From the NCBI RefSeq assembly GCF_003260015.1, contig NZ_QCXS01000004.1:248001-312000 (forward strand): 64,000 nt of DNA, read 5' to 3'. A program made the translations under genes and the position numbers. A model generated the notes under the pieces. That model was not told the origin of the DNA, did not search any database, and was given only the letters and a program-made list of their open reading frames with translations. Positions within the stretch are counted from its first letter, which is position 1; each line of letters starts with the position of its first letter. Shown piece by piece: positions 25,677-34,410 of the stretch. This stretch comes from Nakamurella deserti (GTDB lineage Bacteria > Actinomycetota > Actinomycetes > Mycobacteriales > Nakamurellaceae).

Positions 25677-26867
25677 ATGAATGCTCCTGCGTCACGTCCC
25701 GCGCCGAACGGAACGGCGGTCGGCTCCGAGGCGGACGTCGTGATCATCGGCGGCGGCGTGATGGGCGCGAGCATCGCCTACCACCTCGCCGAGGCCGGCG
25801 TCCGCGACATCGTCGTGCTGGAACAGGGCGAGCTCGCCGGCGGCAGCTCGGGTAAGCCCATCGGCGGCGTCCGGGCCCAGTTCTCCGACCCGGTCAACAT
25901 CGCACTGGGCGCCCGCAGCCTGCGCGCCTACCAGGACTTCGGTCGGCGACCCGGCGCGGACATCAAGCTCGACAGTGTCGGCTACCTGTTCCTGCTCACC
26001 GAGCCGGCACACGTCGCCGCCTTCGAGACCAGCGTCGCCCTGCAGCAGGAGTTCGGCGTACCCAGTCGGCTCATCTCCGCGCGGGAGGCACAGCAGCTGT
26101 GTCCCTACGTCGTTCCGGACGGGCTGCTCGCCGCGGTCTACTCCCCCACCGACGGCCACGCCCGACCCGGGTTGGCCGTCCAGGGTTACGCCGCGGCCGG
26201 CACCCGTGCTGGCGTCGTCTTCGCGACCGGCACCCGCGTGACCGGCCTGGTGACGACCGGTGACCGGGTCACCGCGGTGCACACCGACCGGGGCGACATC
26301 CGCTGCCGCACCGTCATCTGCGCCGCCGGTGCGTGGTCGGCAGCGGTCGGCGCGATGGCCGGTGTCGACCTGCCGGTCCGCCCGGTCCGGCGGCAGCTCG
26401 CGTTCACCGCTCCGCTGACGCCGCCCGCTCCGCGGATCCCGTTCACCATCGATTTCGCCTCGACCGCCTACTTCCACAACAGTGACGACGGGCTGCTGCT
26501 CGGCATCGCCGACCCGGACCAGGCGGACGGCTTCGACGTCACGTGGACCGCGGACTGGCTGGACCTGTTCCGGGCCGCGGTCGCGCACCGGGCCCCCGCG
26601 TTGGCCGACCTCCCCATCAGCTCCGGCTGGGCCGGACTGTACGAGGTGACCCCCGACCACAACGCGCTGATCGGACGCTCGACCACCGTCGGGAACTTCC
26701 TCTACGCGACGGGCTTCTCCGGTCACGGCTTCCTGCAGGCGCCGGCCGTCGGCGAGGTCGTCCGTGACCTCGTGCTCGATCGCCCTCCGGTGATCGACGT
26801 CAGCGCGTTGCACGCCGACCGGTTCCTGTCGTCGACCACGATCAGACCGGAAGCCGCCGTCGTATGA
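25677..26867 (+). CDS. DAO-family FAD oxidoreductase, candidate L-pipecolate oxidase
   Basis: A 396-residue flavoenzyme of the D-amino-acid oxidase/sarcosine oxidase fold. The FAD-binding motif VVIIGGGVMGASIAYHL starts near residue 20; GGSSGKPIGGVRAQFS and the C-terminal LYEVTPDHNALIGRS with TGFSGHGFLQAPAVGE are typical of this group. It begins an operon with hglS and amaB genes. In P. putida the corresponding neighbour is AmaA, which oxidises L-pipecolate to piperideine-6-carboxylate; I infer that role here. Sarcosine- or proline-type substrates cannot be excluded. The ATG at 25677 has a GAAAGGG box. Confidence 0.8.
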   Translation: MNAPASRPAPNGTAVGSEADVVIIGGGVMGASIAYHLAEAGVRDIVVLEQGELAGGSSGKPIGGVRAQFSDPVNIALGARSLRAYQDFGRRPGADIKLDSVGYLFLLTEPAHVAAFETSVALQQEFGVPSRLISAREAQQLCPYVVPDGLLAAVYSPTDGHARPGLAVQGYAAAGTRAGVVFATGTRVTGLVTTGDRVTAVHTDRGDIRCRTVICAAGAWSAAVGAMAGVDLPVRPVRRQLAFTAPLTPPAPRIPFTIDFASTAYFHNSDDGLLLGIADPDQADGFDVTWTADWLDLFRAAVAHRAPALADLPISSGWAGLYEVTPDHNALIGRSTTVGNFLYATGFSGHGFLQAPAVGEVVRDLVLDRPPVIDVSALHADRFLSSTTIRPEAAVV

Positions 26868-26946
26868 CCGCCGTCCGTACCGTCCCGACATCCCACCCGC
26901 GACCCGGCGGAAGCCGCGCCGGCGCGGTCCCGCAGGAGGAGACACC

Positions 26947-28338
26947 GTGGTGACCCAGTGGCAGTTGAGATCCGCCTTCGCCCAGCGCCTCTCCGACATG
27001 TACGGCCGCGAGGTCCCCGCTTACACCACCCTCGTCGACGTCTCCCGCGAGGTGAACGCGGCGGTGATCGCCGATCTGGGACCGGCGGCCGAGCGACTCG
27101 GCTCGCTTCGACGGGTGACCGCGGAGCGGCACGGTGCGATCCGGGTGGGTACGCCGGCCGAGATGGCCCAGGTGGGCCGCATCTTCGGTGCCATGGGCAT
27201 GTATCCGGTGGGCTTCTACGACCTCCGCGAAGCTTCCGAGAGTGCCGTTCCGGTGGTGTCCACCGCCTTTCGTCCGGTCGATGCCGACGAGTTGGCCCGC
27301 AACCCGTTCCGGGTCTTCACCTCGTTGCTCACCCCGACCGACCGGCGCTTCTTCACCGCCGACCTGCAGGACCAGCTGGACGGCTTCCTCGCCGATCGCG
27401 AGCTGTTCGGACCGGAACTGTTGTCACTGGCGGACCGGGCGGAGGCCGACGGTGAACTGGACGACGCGACGGCGGAGCGATTCCTGGCGCTGGCAGTCGA
27501 GGCGTTCGAACTGTCGCCGGAACCGGTCGACCGGGCCTGGTACGAGACCCTGGAACGGGTGTCGGCCGTCGCCGCCGACATCGGCGGGGTGGCCAGTACC
27601 CACATCAACCATCTCACCCCGCGGGTGCTGGACATCGACGCCCTCTACCGGGCGATGACCGCGCGCGGCATCGCGATGATCGACGCGATCCAGGGTCCGC
27701 CGCGGTGGTCCGGCCCTGACGTGCTACTGCGTCAGACGTCGTTCCGCGCCCTCGCCGAGGAACGGCCGCTGCGGGAGGCCGACGGCTCGGTGACCACCGG
27801 TGCGCTGCGGGTCCGGTTCGGCGAGGTCGAGGCGCGCGGCATCGCCCTCACCGAGTCCGGCCGGGCGCGGTACGAGGAGCTGCTGGAAGCGACCGACCGG
27901 CGCGTCGCCGACGATCCGCAGGCGGTCGCCGCCGAGGTCGCCCGCGACGTCTGGGAGCACGGCTTTCCGACGTCCGAGACGGTTCTCGCCGCCGATGGGC
28001 TCGCCTACTTCGACTTCCACGCGGTCCCGACGACCGGCACCGGCGGAGGCACTCCGCCGGCCGGTCTGGCCGCTCAGCTGGAGCAGGGCTGGGTGCGGGC
28101 GGAGCCGATCGTCTACGAGGACTTCCTGCCGCGGTCCGCCGCCGGCATCTTCCAGTCCAACCTCACCGATGCCGGCACGCGCGACCTCGACCGGGAGGGC
28201 GCCGCGTACGACAGCGCCTGGATGTCGGGTGTTCTGGGCCGCGAGGTGCTCGATCCGTACCAGCTCTACGCCGCGCGCAGCGACGCCTCCCTGGCCGCCG
28301 CGCGCTCCTCCCTGGGGCTGGCGCCGACCGCCGACTGA
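26947..28338 (+). CDS. hglS: 2-oxoadipate dioxygenase/decarboxylase (DUF1338)
   Basis: A 463-residue DUF1338/HglS protein. HglS is an Fe(II)-dependent enzyme that turns 2-oxoadipate into D-2-hydroxyglutarate with loss of CO2. The metal and substrate residues of the family appear at matching places: His62 and Arg66 in ERHGAIRV, His219/His222 in STHINHLTPR and Glu293 in RFGEVEARG. The start is GTG 26947 with AGGAGGAG 6 bp ahead. It is the second gene of the oxidase-hglS-amaB operon. It is the diagnostic enzyme for the 2-oxoadipate/D-2-hydroxyglutarate route of lysine degradation, and the 985-residue FAD/FeS protein is the natural next step. Confidence 0.9.
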   Translation: MVTQWQLRSAFAQRLSDMYGREVPAYTTLVDVSREVNAAVIADLGPAAERLGSLRRVTAERHGAIRVGTPAEMAQVGRIFGAMGMYPVGFYDLREASESAVPVVSTAFRPVDADELARNPFRVFTSLLTPTDRRFFTADLQDQLDGFLADRELFGPELLSLADRAEADGELDDATAERFLALAVEAFELSPEPVDRAWYETLERVSAVAADIGGVASTHINHLTPRVLDIDALYRAMTARGIAMIDAIQGPPRWSGPDVLLRQTSFRALAEERPLREADGSVTTGALRVRFGEVEARGIALTESGRARYEELLEATDRRVADDPQAVAAEVARDVWEHGFPTSETVLAADGLAYFDFHAVPTTGTGGGTPPAGLAAQLEQGWVRAEPIVYEDFLPRSAAGIFQSNLTDAGTRDLDREGAAYDSAWMSGVLGREVLDPYQLYAARSDASLAAARSSLGLAPTAD

Positions 28339-28384
28339 CCCGCCCAGCACCTCGCTCCCCTCACCTCCGAACGAACGGACTCCG

Positions 28385-29932
28385 ATGACCGCCACCGTCC
28401 TGCCCACCTCCGACGCGCTGCGCACCCGTGCCCTCGCGGCCCTCGCCGGACTCGGGGCGGTGGTGCCCGAGGGCACGGGCCTGCGGGCCCGGACGCCGAT
28501 CACCGGAACGGACCTGTTCGACCTCGCGGCGACCACCCCGGCCGACGCGGACGCAGCCATCGCCACCGCAGCGGCCGCTTTCCTGGAATGGCGTCACACC
28601 CCGGCGCCGGTGCGCGGCGCCCTGGTACGCCGACTGGGCGAGCTGCTCCGCGAGCACAAGGCCGAGCTGGCGGACCTCATCACCATCGAGGTCGGCAAGA
28701 TCCGCTCGGAGGCGGCGGGTGAGGTGCAGGAGATGATCGACATCTGCGAGTTCGCGGTGGGCCTGTCGCGCCAGCTGTACGGGCGCACCATCGCTTCGGA
28801 GCGCCCGGGGCATCGGCTGGCCGAGACCTGGCACCCGCTGGGTGTGGTCGGTGTCGTGTCGGCGTTCAACTTCCCGGCGGCGGTGTGGTCCTGGAACACG
28901 GCACTGGCCCTGGTCTGCGGCGACACCGTCGTGTGGAAGCCGTCCGAGCTCACCCCGCTCACCGCGCTGGGCGCCAGTGCGCTACTCGCCCGGGCCATCG
29001 CCGAGGTCGGTGCGCCTGACGGTATCCACCAGCTGTTGCTGGCCGATCGTGTCGTCGGTGGGCGGTTGGTCGACGATCCGCGGGTGGCGCTGATCAGCGC
29101 CACCGGGTCGACCCGGATGGGCCGGGAGGTCGGGCCTCGGGTGGCGGCGCGATTCGGCCGGAGCCTGCTCGAGCTGGGCGGCAACAACGCGACGGTGGTC
29201 GCCCCGTCCGCCGATCTGGATCTCGCGACCGCGGGCATCGTCTTCGCCGCGGCCGGCACCGCCGGCCAGCGCTGCACGAGCCTGCGGCGGCTCATCGTGC
29301 ACGAGGACATCGCCGAGCAGCTGACCGAGCGCCTGGTCGCGGCGTACCGACGGCTGCCGATCGGCGACCCGTTCGCCGACGCGACGTTGGTCGGGCCGCT
29401 GATCTCGCGCGAGGCGCTCGACCGCATGCAGCGGGCGCTCGTCACCGCGGTGGCCGAGGGCGGCACGGTTCTGGTCGGCGGAGAGGCCCACGACGAAGGG
29501 ACCCACCCCGACGCCGCCTACGTCAGGCCGGCCATCGTGAAGGTCCGCGCGCACACCGCGACGGTCCGCGCCGAGACCTTCGCACCGATCCTCTACCTGC
29601 AGACCTACCGCACTCTGGACCAGGCCATCGCCTTGAACAACGATGTACCGCAGGGGTTGTCATCGAGCATCTTCACCCGCGACCAGCAGGAGGCCGAGAT
29701 GTTCACCGGTGCCGGCGGCTCGGACTGCGGGATCACCAACGTCAACATCGGGACGTCCGGTGCCGAGATCGGCGGCGCCTTCGGTGGCGAGAAGGAGACC
29801 GGGGGCGGACGCGAGTCCGGATCGGATTCCTGGAAGGCGTACATGCGGCAGGCCACCAACACCGTCAACTACACCTCACAGCTCGCCCTCGCTCAGAACG
29901 TCAGCTTCCTGGCTGCGCCTGACGCGGGGTGA
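28385..29932 (+). CDS. amaB: 2-aminoadipate semialdehyde dehydrogenase (ALDH7 family)
   Basis: A 515-residue aldehyde dehydrogenase that clearly belongs to the ALDH7/antiquitin group. It oxidises 2-aminoadipate 6-semialdehyde (in equilibrium with piperideine-6-carboxylate) to 2-aminoadipate. ALDH7 hallmarks are GEVQEMIDICEFAVGLSRQL, SERPGHRLAETWHPLG, the catalytic Glu263 in LLELGGNN, Cys297 in AGQRCTS and the C-terminal TSGAEIGGAFGGEKETGGGR. The ATG at 28385 follows hglS after 46 bp. Its last 40 bp overlap the convergent small membrane-protein gene. Substrate assignment is among the firmest in the window. Confidence 0.93.
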   Translation: MTATVLPTSDALRTRALAALAGLGAVVPEGTGLRARTPITGTDLFDLAATTPADADAAIATAAAAFLEWRHTPAPVRGALVRRLGELLREHKAELADLITIEVGKIRSEAAGEVQEMIDICEFAVGLSRQLYGRTIASERPGHRLAETWHPLGVVGVVSAFNFPAAVWSWNTALALVCGDTVVWKPSELTPLTALGASALLARAIAEVGAPDGIHQLLLADRVVGGRLVDDPRVALISATGSTRMGREVGPRVAARFGRSLLELGGNNATVVAPSADLDLATAGIVFAAAGTAGQRCTSLRRLIVHEDIAEQLTERLVAAYRRLPIGDPFADATLVGPLISREALDRMQRALVTAVAEGGTVLVGGEAHDEGTHPDAAYVRPAIVKVRAHTATVRAETFAPILYLQTYRTLDQAIALNNDVPQGLSSSIFTRDQQEAEMFTGAGGSDCGITNVNIGTSGAEIGGAFGGEKETGGGRESGSDSWKAYMRQATNTVNYTSQLALAQNVSFLAAPDAG

Positions 29933-30201
29933 CCCACCGCGGTGCGACGCCGCAGATCGGTCCTGCGGGTGAGGACGCCGGTGATGATCGACGCCAGCCC
30001 GATTCCGGCGATGATGTAGTGGCCGCTGCTCGCCGGCGTTCTGCCGAGGAACATCTGCGGCACGGCGATGATCATCAGGACCACGCCGGCCAGGACGAGT
30101 CGCAGGCCGGGGCGTTGCCGGAGGGACTGCTGGATCGGAACGGCGGCGGGTGTCTGCGCACTGTCGGTCGTGGTCGGTACGGCGGGGGTGGTGGTGGACA
30201 T
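29893..30201 (-). CDS. Small two-span membrane protein
   Basis: A 102-residue protein with a Thr/Ala/Pro-rich N-terminus and two predicted membrane helices (about 33-53, RLVLAGVVLMIIAVPQMFL, and about 62-80, YIIAGIGLASIITGVL), then a basic tail. ATG 30201 has GAGGAG upstream. I recognise no family. The 3' end overlaps amaB convergently by 40 bp. It is not obviously part of the lysine pathway. Confidence 0.7.
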   Translation of the reverse strand: MSTTTPAVPTTTDSAQTPAAVPIQQSLRQRPGLRLVLAGVVLMIIAVPQMFLGRTPASSGHYIIAGIGLASIITGVLTRRTDLRRRTAVGHPASGAARKLTF

Positions 30202-30494
30202 CGTGTGCTCCTCGGGTCGGGTTCCTCGGTGGGGTGTGGGACAACCATCGCTCCCGACCGCCGTCCGTGGAATCCGCTGACCGGCCGATAGGGGGGACGA
30301 GGTCGCCCACCGGTCGGGGGACGGCCCCGAGGACGGTGCCGTGACCCGGCCCGTCCGCGACGCCGACCTCGACCGGGGTGATCGGGATGTCGGCGACGCT
30401 CCGGCAGGTCGCGCTGTCCCGGGTGGAGCCGCCGGTGCGCGGTGCGGAGGCAGGACGCACTGCCGGCAGGAGCCGGGCGCCGTAAGGTGGCGGG

Positions 30495-31526
30495 GTGTCC
30501 AGCGCGATGGAGGGCGGGGGACGGTACAACCGCCACGCCTCTGCACAGGCTGCGTCCGCCCGGTTCGGGCTCGACGCGCTGGCGGCAGCCGCCGGGACTG
30601 CGCCGCGGGATCCCGCCGGTGTGGTGACCGTGGTGGACTACGGGGCCTCGGAGGGCCGTAACTCGCTGCTGCCCATGACCACGGCCGTGGAGGCGATCCG
30701 CCGCCGCCACGGCGCGGCCCAGCCGATCCGGGTGCTCCACACCGACCTTCCCGACAACGACTTCAGCTCGCTGTTCCGGACGGTCGCCGCCGACGGCGGA
30801 TACCGGCGGCCCGGGGTCTACTCCGCAGCGATCGGGCGGTCGTTCTACGAGCAGCTGGTGCCCGACGCCTCCGTCGGGCTCGGCTGGAGTGCGATCGCGG
30901 TGCACTGGCTCAGCGGCGTGCCCGGTCCTCTCGACGGGTTCTGGTTCACCACCGCCGACGCCGGCCAGTACGCCACCTGGGCGGCTGCGGCCGCCGCCGA
31001 TTGGCGTGCGTTTCTCCGGGCGCGTGCCGCGGAGATGCTTCCGGGAGCGCGGCTGGTCGTGGTGGTGGGCACCGCGGGTGGCGACGGCCGTGGGCGCCGT
31101 TCCGGTGCCGAACGTGCGATGGACGAGATCGGGCGCGGGGTCGACGTTCTCCACGACGAAGGGCTCCTCCGCGACGGCGACCGGGAGGCGATGGTCATCC
31201 CCGCCTGGTACCGCACCGCCGACGAGTGGCGCGCACCGTTCGACGACCCCGAGATGGACCTGGACCTCGAACAGCTCGAGCTGGTCGACATCGGCGACCC
31301 GCTGTGGGATCAGACCCGGTCCGGCGGCGACTACCCCACCGCCGTCGCCGCGGCCCTGCGGGTGTCCTTCGGCCCCGCGCTACTACAGACGCTCGCTGCC
31401 GACCGACGACCGCTGATCGCGGCCAGACTGTTCGACGGGCACCTCGCCCGAGCCATCGCCGAGCAACCCGCCGAGCCCTGGTTCCACTGGCGCCTGGCGG
31501 TCCTGGTCGTCGCCAAACCCCGCTGA
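30495..31526 (+). CDS. SABATH-type carboxyl methyltransferase
   Basis: A 343-residue SAM-dependent methyltransferase of the SABATH (Methyltransf_7) family, best known from plants, where members methylate the carboxyl of salicylate, benzoate, jasmonate or indole-acetate. Characteristic segments are the SAM motif VVDYGASEGRNSL, HTDLPDNDFSSLF (plant LNDLPGNDFN) and SFYEQLVPD...SAIAVHWLS. The protein is full length for the family. It starts at GTG 30495. It stands alone between operons, so the acid it methylates is unknown. Bacterial members are uncommon. Confidence 0.85.
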   Translation: MSSAMEGGGRYNRHASAQAASARFGLDALAAAAGTAPRDPAGVVTVVDYGASEGRNSLLPMTTAVEAIRRRHGAAQPIRVLHTDLPDNDFSSLFRTVAADGGYRRPGVYSAAIGRSFYEQLVPDASVGLGWSAIAVHWLSGVPGPLDGFWFTTADAGQYATWAAAAAADWRAFLRARAAEMLPGARLVVVVGTAGGDGRGRRSGAERAMDEIGRGVDVLHDEGLLRDGDREAMVIPAWYRTADEWRAPFDDPEMDLDLEQLELVDIGDPLWDQTRSGGDYPTAVAAALRVSFGPALLQTLAADRRPLIAARLFDGHLARAIAEQPAEPWFHWRLAVLVVAKPR

Positions 31527-31887
31527 CCGCAGGCACTGCCGCCCGAGGGCCGCCGCCCTGCTGCACGCCCGTGCCCCCGTCGAACCGGTCGACCGACCGC
31601 ACGCCACCGACGGATACGGACGAACGGATGCGCGGTCTGGTGGCACACGGAACGCGGTCCATGTCGCTGGCCGACGTCGAGCACGGAGGACACGTGGCCC
31701 GCCCCACGGAGGACCGCGGTTGCGGACCCCACTCACGTCCACCGCCCTCGTGTGACCGGATCCGACGCCTCTCGAGGTTCAGCCATGACCGGTTGGCGTC
31801 GACGGATGCGGTTGGTCGTGAGCGTGGCACGGCCCCCGCTGCGCCGAGTGGCGGCACAACGGGGGCCGTGGGTATCGATCGGCCGAG
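31527..31887. other. Intergenic region, nothing identified
   Basis: About 360 bp between convergent genes. No gene, clear terminator with T-tract, or repeat was seen. Confidence 0.5.
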
Positions 31888-32835
31888 TCAGCAGCCTTCG
31901 GGCATCGTCGGGAAGTCGGCGGCCGGCACTTCGAAGTTCTTCTCGTACAGCGCGGCGAGCCCGCCGTCGTTCTGCTGATCGCACAGGAATCCGTCGAGCG
32001 CGGCGACCAGGGCGGAGTTGCCCTTCTGGACCGCCCACGAGCCGTAGCCCAGGGCCAGCGGCTCGGGGAGATCGGCCTTCTTCACCTGGTCGGGGTTGGC
32101 CTTCTGGAACTGCGCGAGGATGTAGTCCTCCAGCACCGAGCCGTTGGCCCGGCCGGTGGCCACCTCCAGCAGTGCGGCACTCTGGTCGGCGAAGCCACTG
32201 ACGGTGGCGTTCGGGAAGGTCTCGGTGGCGAGCTGCTCGCCGGAGGATCCCTGCAGCGCGGTGATGATCTGGCCGCCCTGGTTGTAGGTGTCGATCGCCG
32301 GGGTCGCGGTGTCGCCCTGGGCCACGGCGAGCACGGAGGTGTACGGGACGTACGCGCGGGTGAAGTCCACGACCTGTTTGCGCTCGTCGGTGGCGGTCAG
32401 ACCGACCGACACCAGGTCGAACTGCCGGCTCTGCAGGCCGGGGATCAGGCCGGTGAAGTCGAGGTTCTGGATGTTCAGTGTGAGGCCCATCTCGGTGGCC
32501 AACGCGTTGAGCAGGTCGACGTCGTAGCCCGCGGGGTTGCCGGCATCGTCGAGGTACATCTCCGGCCGGAACTGCAGGTTCATCCCCACGGTCAGGGTGC
32601 CCGGGGTGATGAGATCGAACGCTGCGCTGTCGACCGGGGCGGAGGTGCTCCCGGACGATCCGGTGGCTGCCCCCGTTCCGGCCGGGGAGGTTGCGGACGT
32701 CGGGGTGGTCGAAGCCGTGCTCGCGGTGGTGCCGGCGGCGTCGGAGCCGCCGCCACAGGCGGTGAGGACGAGGGCGGTGGCCGCGGCGGCGGCCGTCAGA
32801 AAGCGGCGTTTCGCGGTGCTGGACAGGTTGAACAC
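31888..32835 (-). CDS. ABC transporter substrate-binding lipoprotein (second system)
   Basis: A 315-residue polar amino-acid-type solute-binding lipoprotein. The signal peptide ends in LTAC with Cys27; a Ser/Thr/Gly linker leads to the binding domain (LTVGMNLQFRPEMYLDDAGN, then VVDFTRAYVPYTSVLA). It is the last gene of an operon led by an aminotransferase gene. Sequence similarity to the first binding protein is limited, so the ligands probably differ. The N-terminal lobe lacks a clear Arg/Asp pair that would identify a specific amino acid. Confidence 0.9.
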   Translation of the reverse strand: MFNLSSTAKRRFLTAAAAATALVLTACGGGSDAAGTTASTASTTPTSATSPAGTGAATGSSGSTSAPVDSAAFDLITPGTLTVGMNLQFRPEMYLDDAGNPAGYDVDLLNALATEMGLTLNIQNLDFTGLIPGLQSRQFDLVSVGLTATDERKQVVDFTRAYVPYTSVLAVAQGDTATPAIDTYNQGGQIITALQGSSGEQLATETFPNATVSGFADQSAALLEVATGRANGSVLEDYILAQFQKANPDQVKKADLPEPLALGYGSWAVQKGNSALVAALDGFLCDQQNDGGLAALYEKNFEVPAADFPTMPEGC

Positions 32836-32860
32836 GGCGGTCCTCTCGGGAGCGGTGGCG

Positions 32861-33616
32861 TTACGGGATGGGGACGGGACGGCGCTGACCGGTGGTGGCG
32901 ATCAGTTCTTCGATCCGTCGGCGCTGACGAGAACGCAGGGCGCGGGAGAAGGCTCCCTTGGGGGGGCTCGCCAGCGACGACTCCACCACCCGGAACAGGA
33001 AGTCGATGACGAACGCGGCGAGAACGTAGATTCCGGCCGCCGCGGTGTAGAGGACGAACGGCTGGAACGTCGAGCTGACCAGATTCTGCGTCACCCGGAC
33101 CACTTCGAGCAGGCCGATGACGGTGAAGGTCGAGGTGTCCTTGACCATCCCGATGAACATGCTGCCGATGTTGGGCATGGCGACCTTGGTCGCCTGCGGC
33201 AGGATCACGGAGAAGAACACCCTGGTCGGCCGCATGCCCAGCGCCTGGCCGGCCTCCCGGTGGCCGGGTGGGACGGCGCTCAGGGCGGACCGGAAGATCT
33301 CGGCCATGAATGCGCTGTACAGCAGTGACAACGCGATCACACCGGCCTGGAAGACGCTGAACCGGATGCCGAACAGCAGCGAGACACCGAAGTACACCCA
33401 GATGACGCTGACCAGCGCGGGCACCCCGCGGAAGACGTTGATGTAGATGGCGGCGATCCAGGAGAAGGGTCGGCGACCCATCCGCACCATCGCCAGCAGC
33501 AGGCCGCCGACGGTCGCGATGACGAGCGCCACCAACGACACCCGCAGCGCGGTCAGCAGGCCGTTCAGGAGTGCCTCGTGGTTGTCCCAGACGAGTCCCC
33601 AGTCGTAGGTCCCCAT
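32861..33616 (-). CDS. Amino-acid ABC transporter permease (second system)
   Basis: A 251-residue HisMQ/GlnP-type permease with about five membrane spans. The ATPase-contact loop reads AVPPGHREAGQALGM. ATG 33616 shares one base with the stop of the ATPase gene (TGATG). Only one permease gene is present, implying a homodimer. Confidence 0.92.
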   Translation of the reverse strand: MGTYDWGLVWDNHEALLNGLLTALRVSLVALVIATVGGLLLAMVRMGRRPFSWIAAIYINVFRGVPALVSVIWVYFGVSLLFGIRFSVFQAGVIALSLLYSAFMAEIFRSALSAVPPGHREAGQALGMRPTRVFFSVILPQATKVAMPNIGSMFIGMVKDTSTFTVIGLLEVVRVTQNLVSSTFQPFVLYTAAAGIYVLAAFVIDFLFRVVESSLASPPKGAFSRALRSRQRRRIEELIATTGQRRPVPIP

Positions 33617-34410
33617 CAGCGCACCGCCATGATGAATTCTCTGGCCCGCGGGCTCTCACAGGCGTCGTAGAAGCCGCGGCCGCCGCTCTCGACGACCCGG
33701 CCGTCCTCCATGAACACGTTGAGATCCCCTATCTCACGGGCGAAACCGATCTCGTGCGTGACCACGACCATGGTCATGCCGGTCTCGGCGACGAGGCGCA
33801 TGGTGCGCAGGACCTCGCCGACGAGCTCCGGGTCCAGGGCCGAGGTCGGTTCGTCGAACAACATGACCTTCGGGTCCAGCGCGAGCGCGCGGGCGATGGC
33901 CACCCGCTGCTGCTGGCCGCCGGACAGCTGACTCGGATGGTGAGCGGCGCGCGGCAGCAGACCGACCCGGTCCAGCGCGAGGGCCGACTTCTCCTGGGCG
34001 TCGCGGCGGGACAGACCCTGCACGGACCGCAGCGGCAGGGCGACGTTGTCGAGAGCGGTCAGGTGCGGGAACAGGTTGAACTGCTGGAACACCATGCCGA
34101 CGGTGCGCCGGAGCTGCAGGGGTCGCCCCTGCGGCAGGCTCTCGCCGGGAACCGGTGTGCCGTACTCGAAACCGTCGACCTGCAGCGAGCCGGCACTCGG
34201 CGTCTCGAGCAGGTTGATGCTCCGCAGCACGGTGGACTTGCCGGAACCCGAGGGCCCGAACAACACGACGTGCTCACCCGGATAGACGTTCAGGTCGATG
34301 CCCTTGAGCACCTCGAGCGGGCCGAACGACTTGCGGACACCGCGCAGCGAGATGATCGGGGTGGCGCCGTGGGTGACCGGCCCGCCCTGGGCGAAGTCGG
34401 TGCCGGTCAT
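33616..34410 (-). CDS. Amino-acid ABC transporter ATP-binding protein (second system)
   Basis: A 264-residue ABC ATPase of the GlnQ/HisP family: Walker [11 protein letters not shown]-loop QQFNLFPH, signature LSGGQQQR, Walker [15 protein letters not shown], switch His in [12 protein letters not shown] 34410 overlaps the aminotransferase stop by 4 bp, so the operon order is aminotransferase, ATPase, permease, binding protein. It energises uptake of an amino acid probably transaminated by the first gene's product. Confidence 0.92.
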   Translation of the reverse strand: MTGTDFAQGGPVTHGATPIISLRGVRKSFGPLEVLKGIDLNVYPGEHVVLFGPSGSGKSTVLRSINLLETPSAGSLQVDGFEYGTPVPGESLPQGRPLQLRRTVGMVFQQFNLFPHLTALDNVALPLRSVQGLSRRDAQEKSALALDRVGLLPRAAHHPSQLSGGQQQRVAIARALALDPKVMLFDEPTSALDPELVGEVLRTMRLVAETGMTMVVVTHEIGFAREIGDLNVFMEDGRVVESGGRGFYDACESPRAREFIMAVR

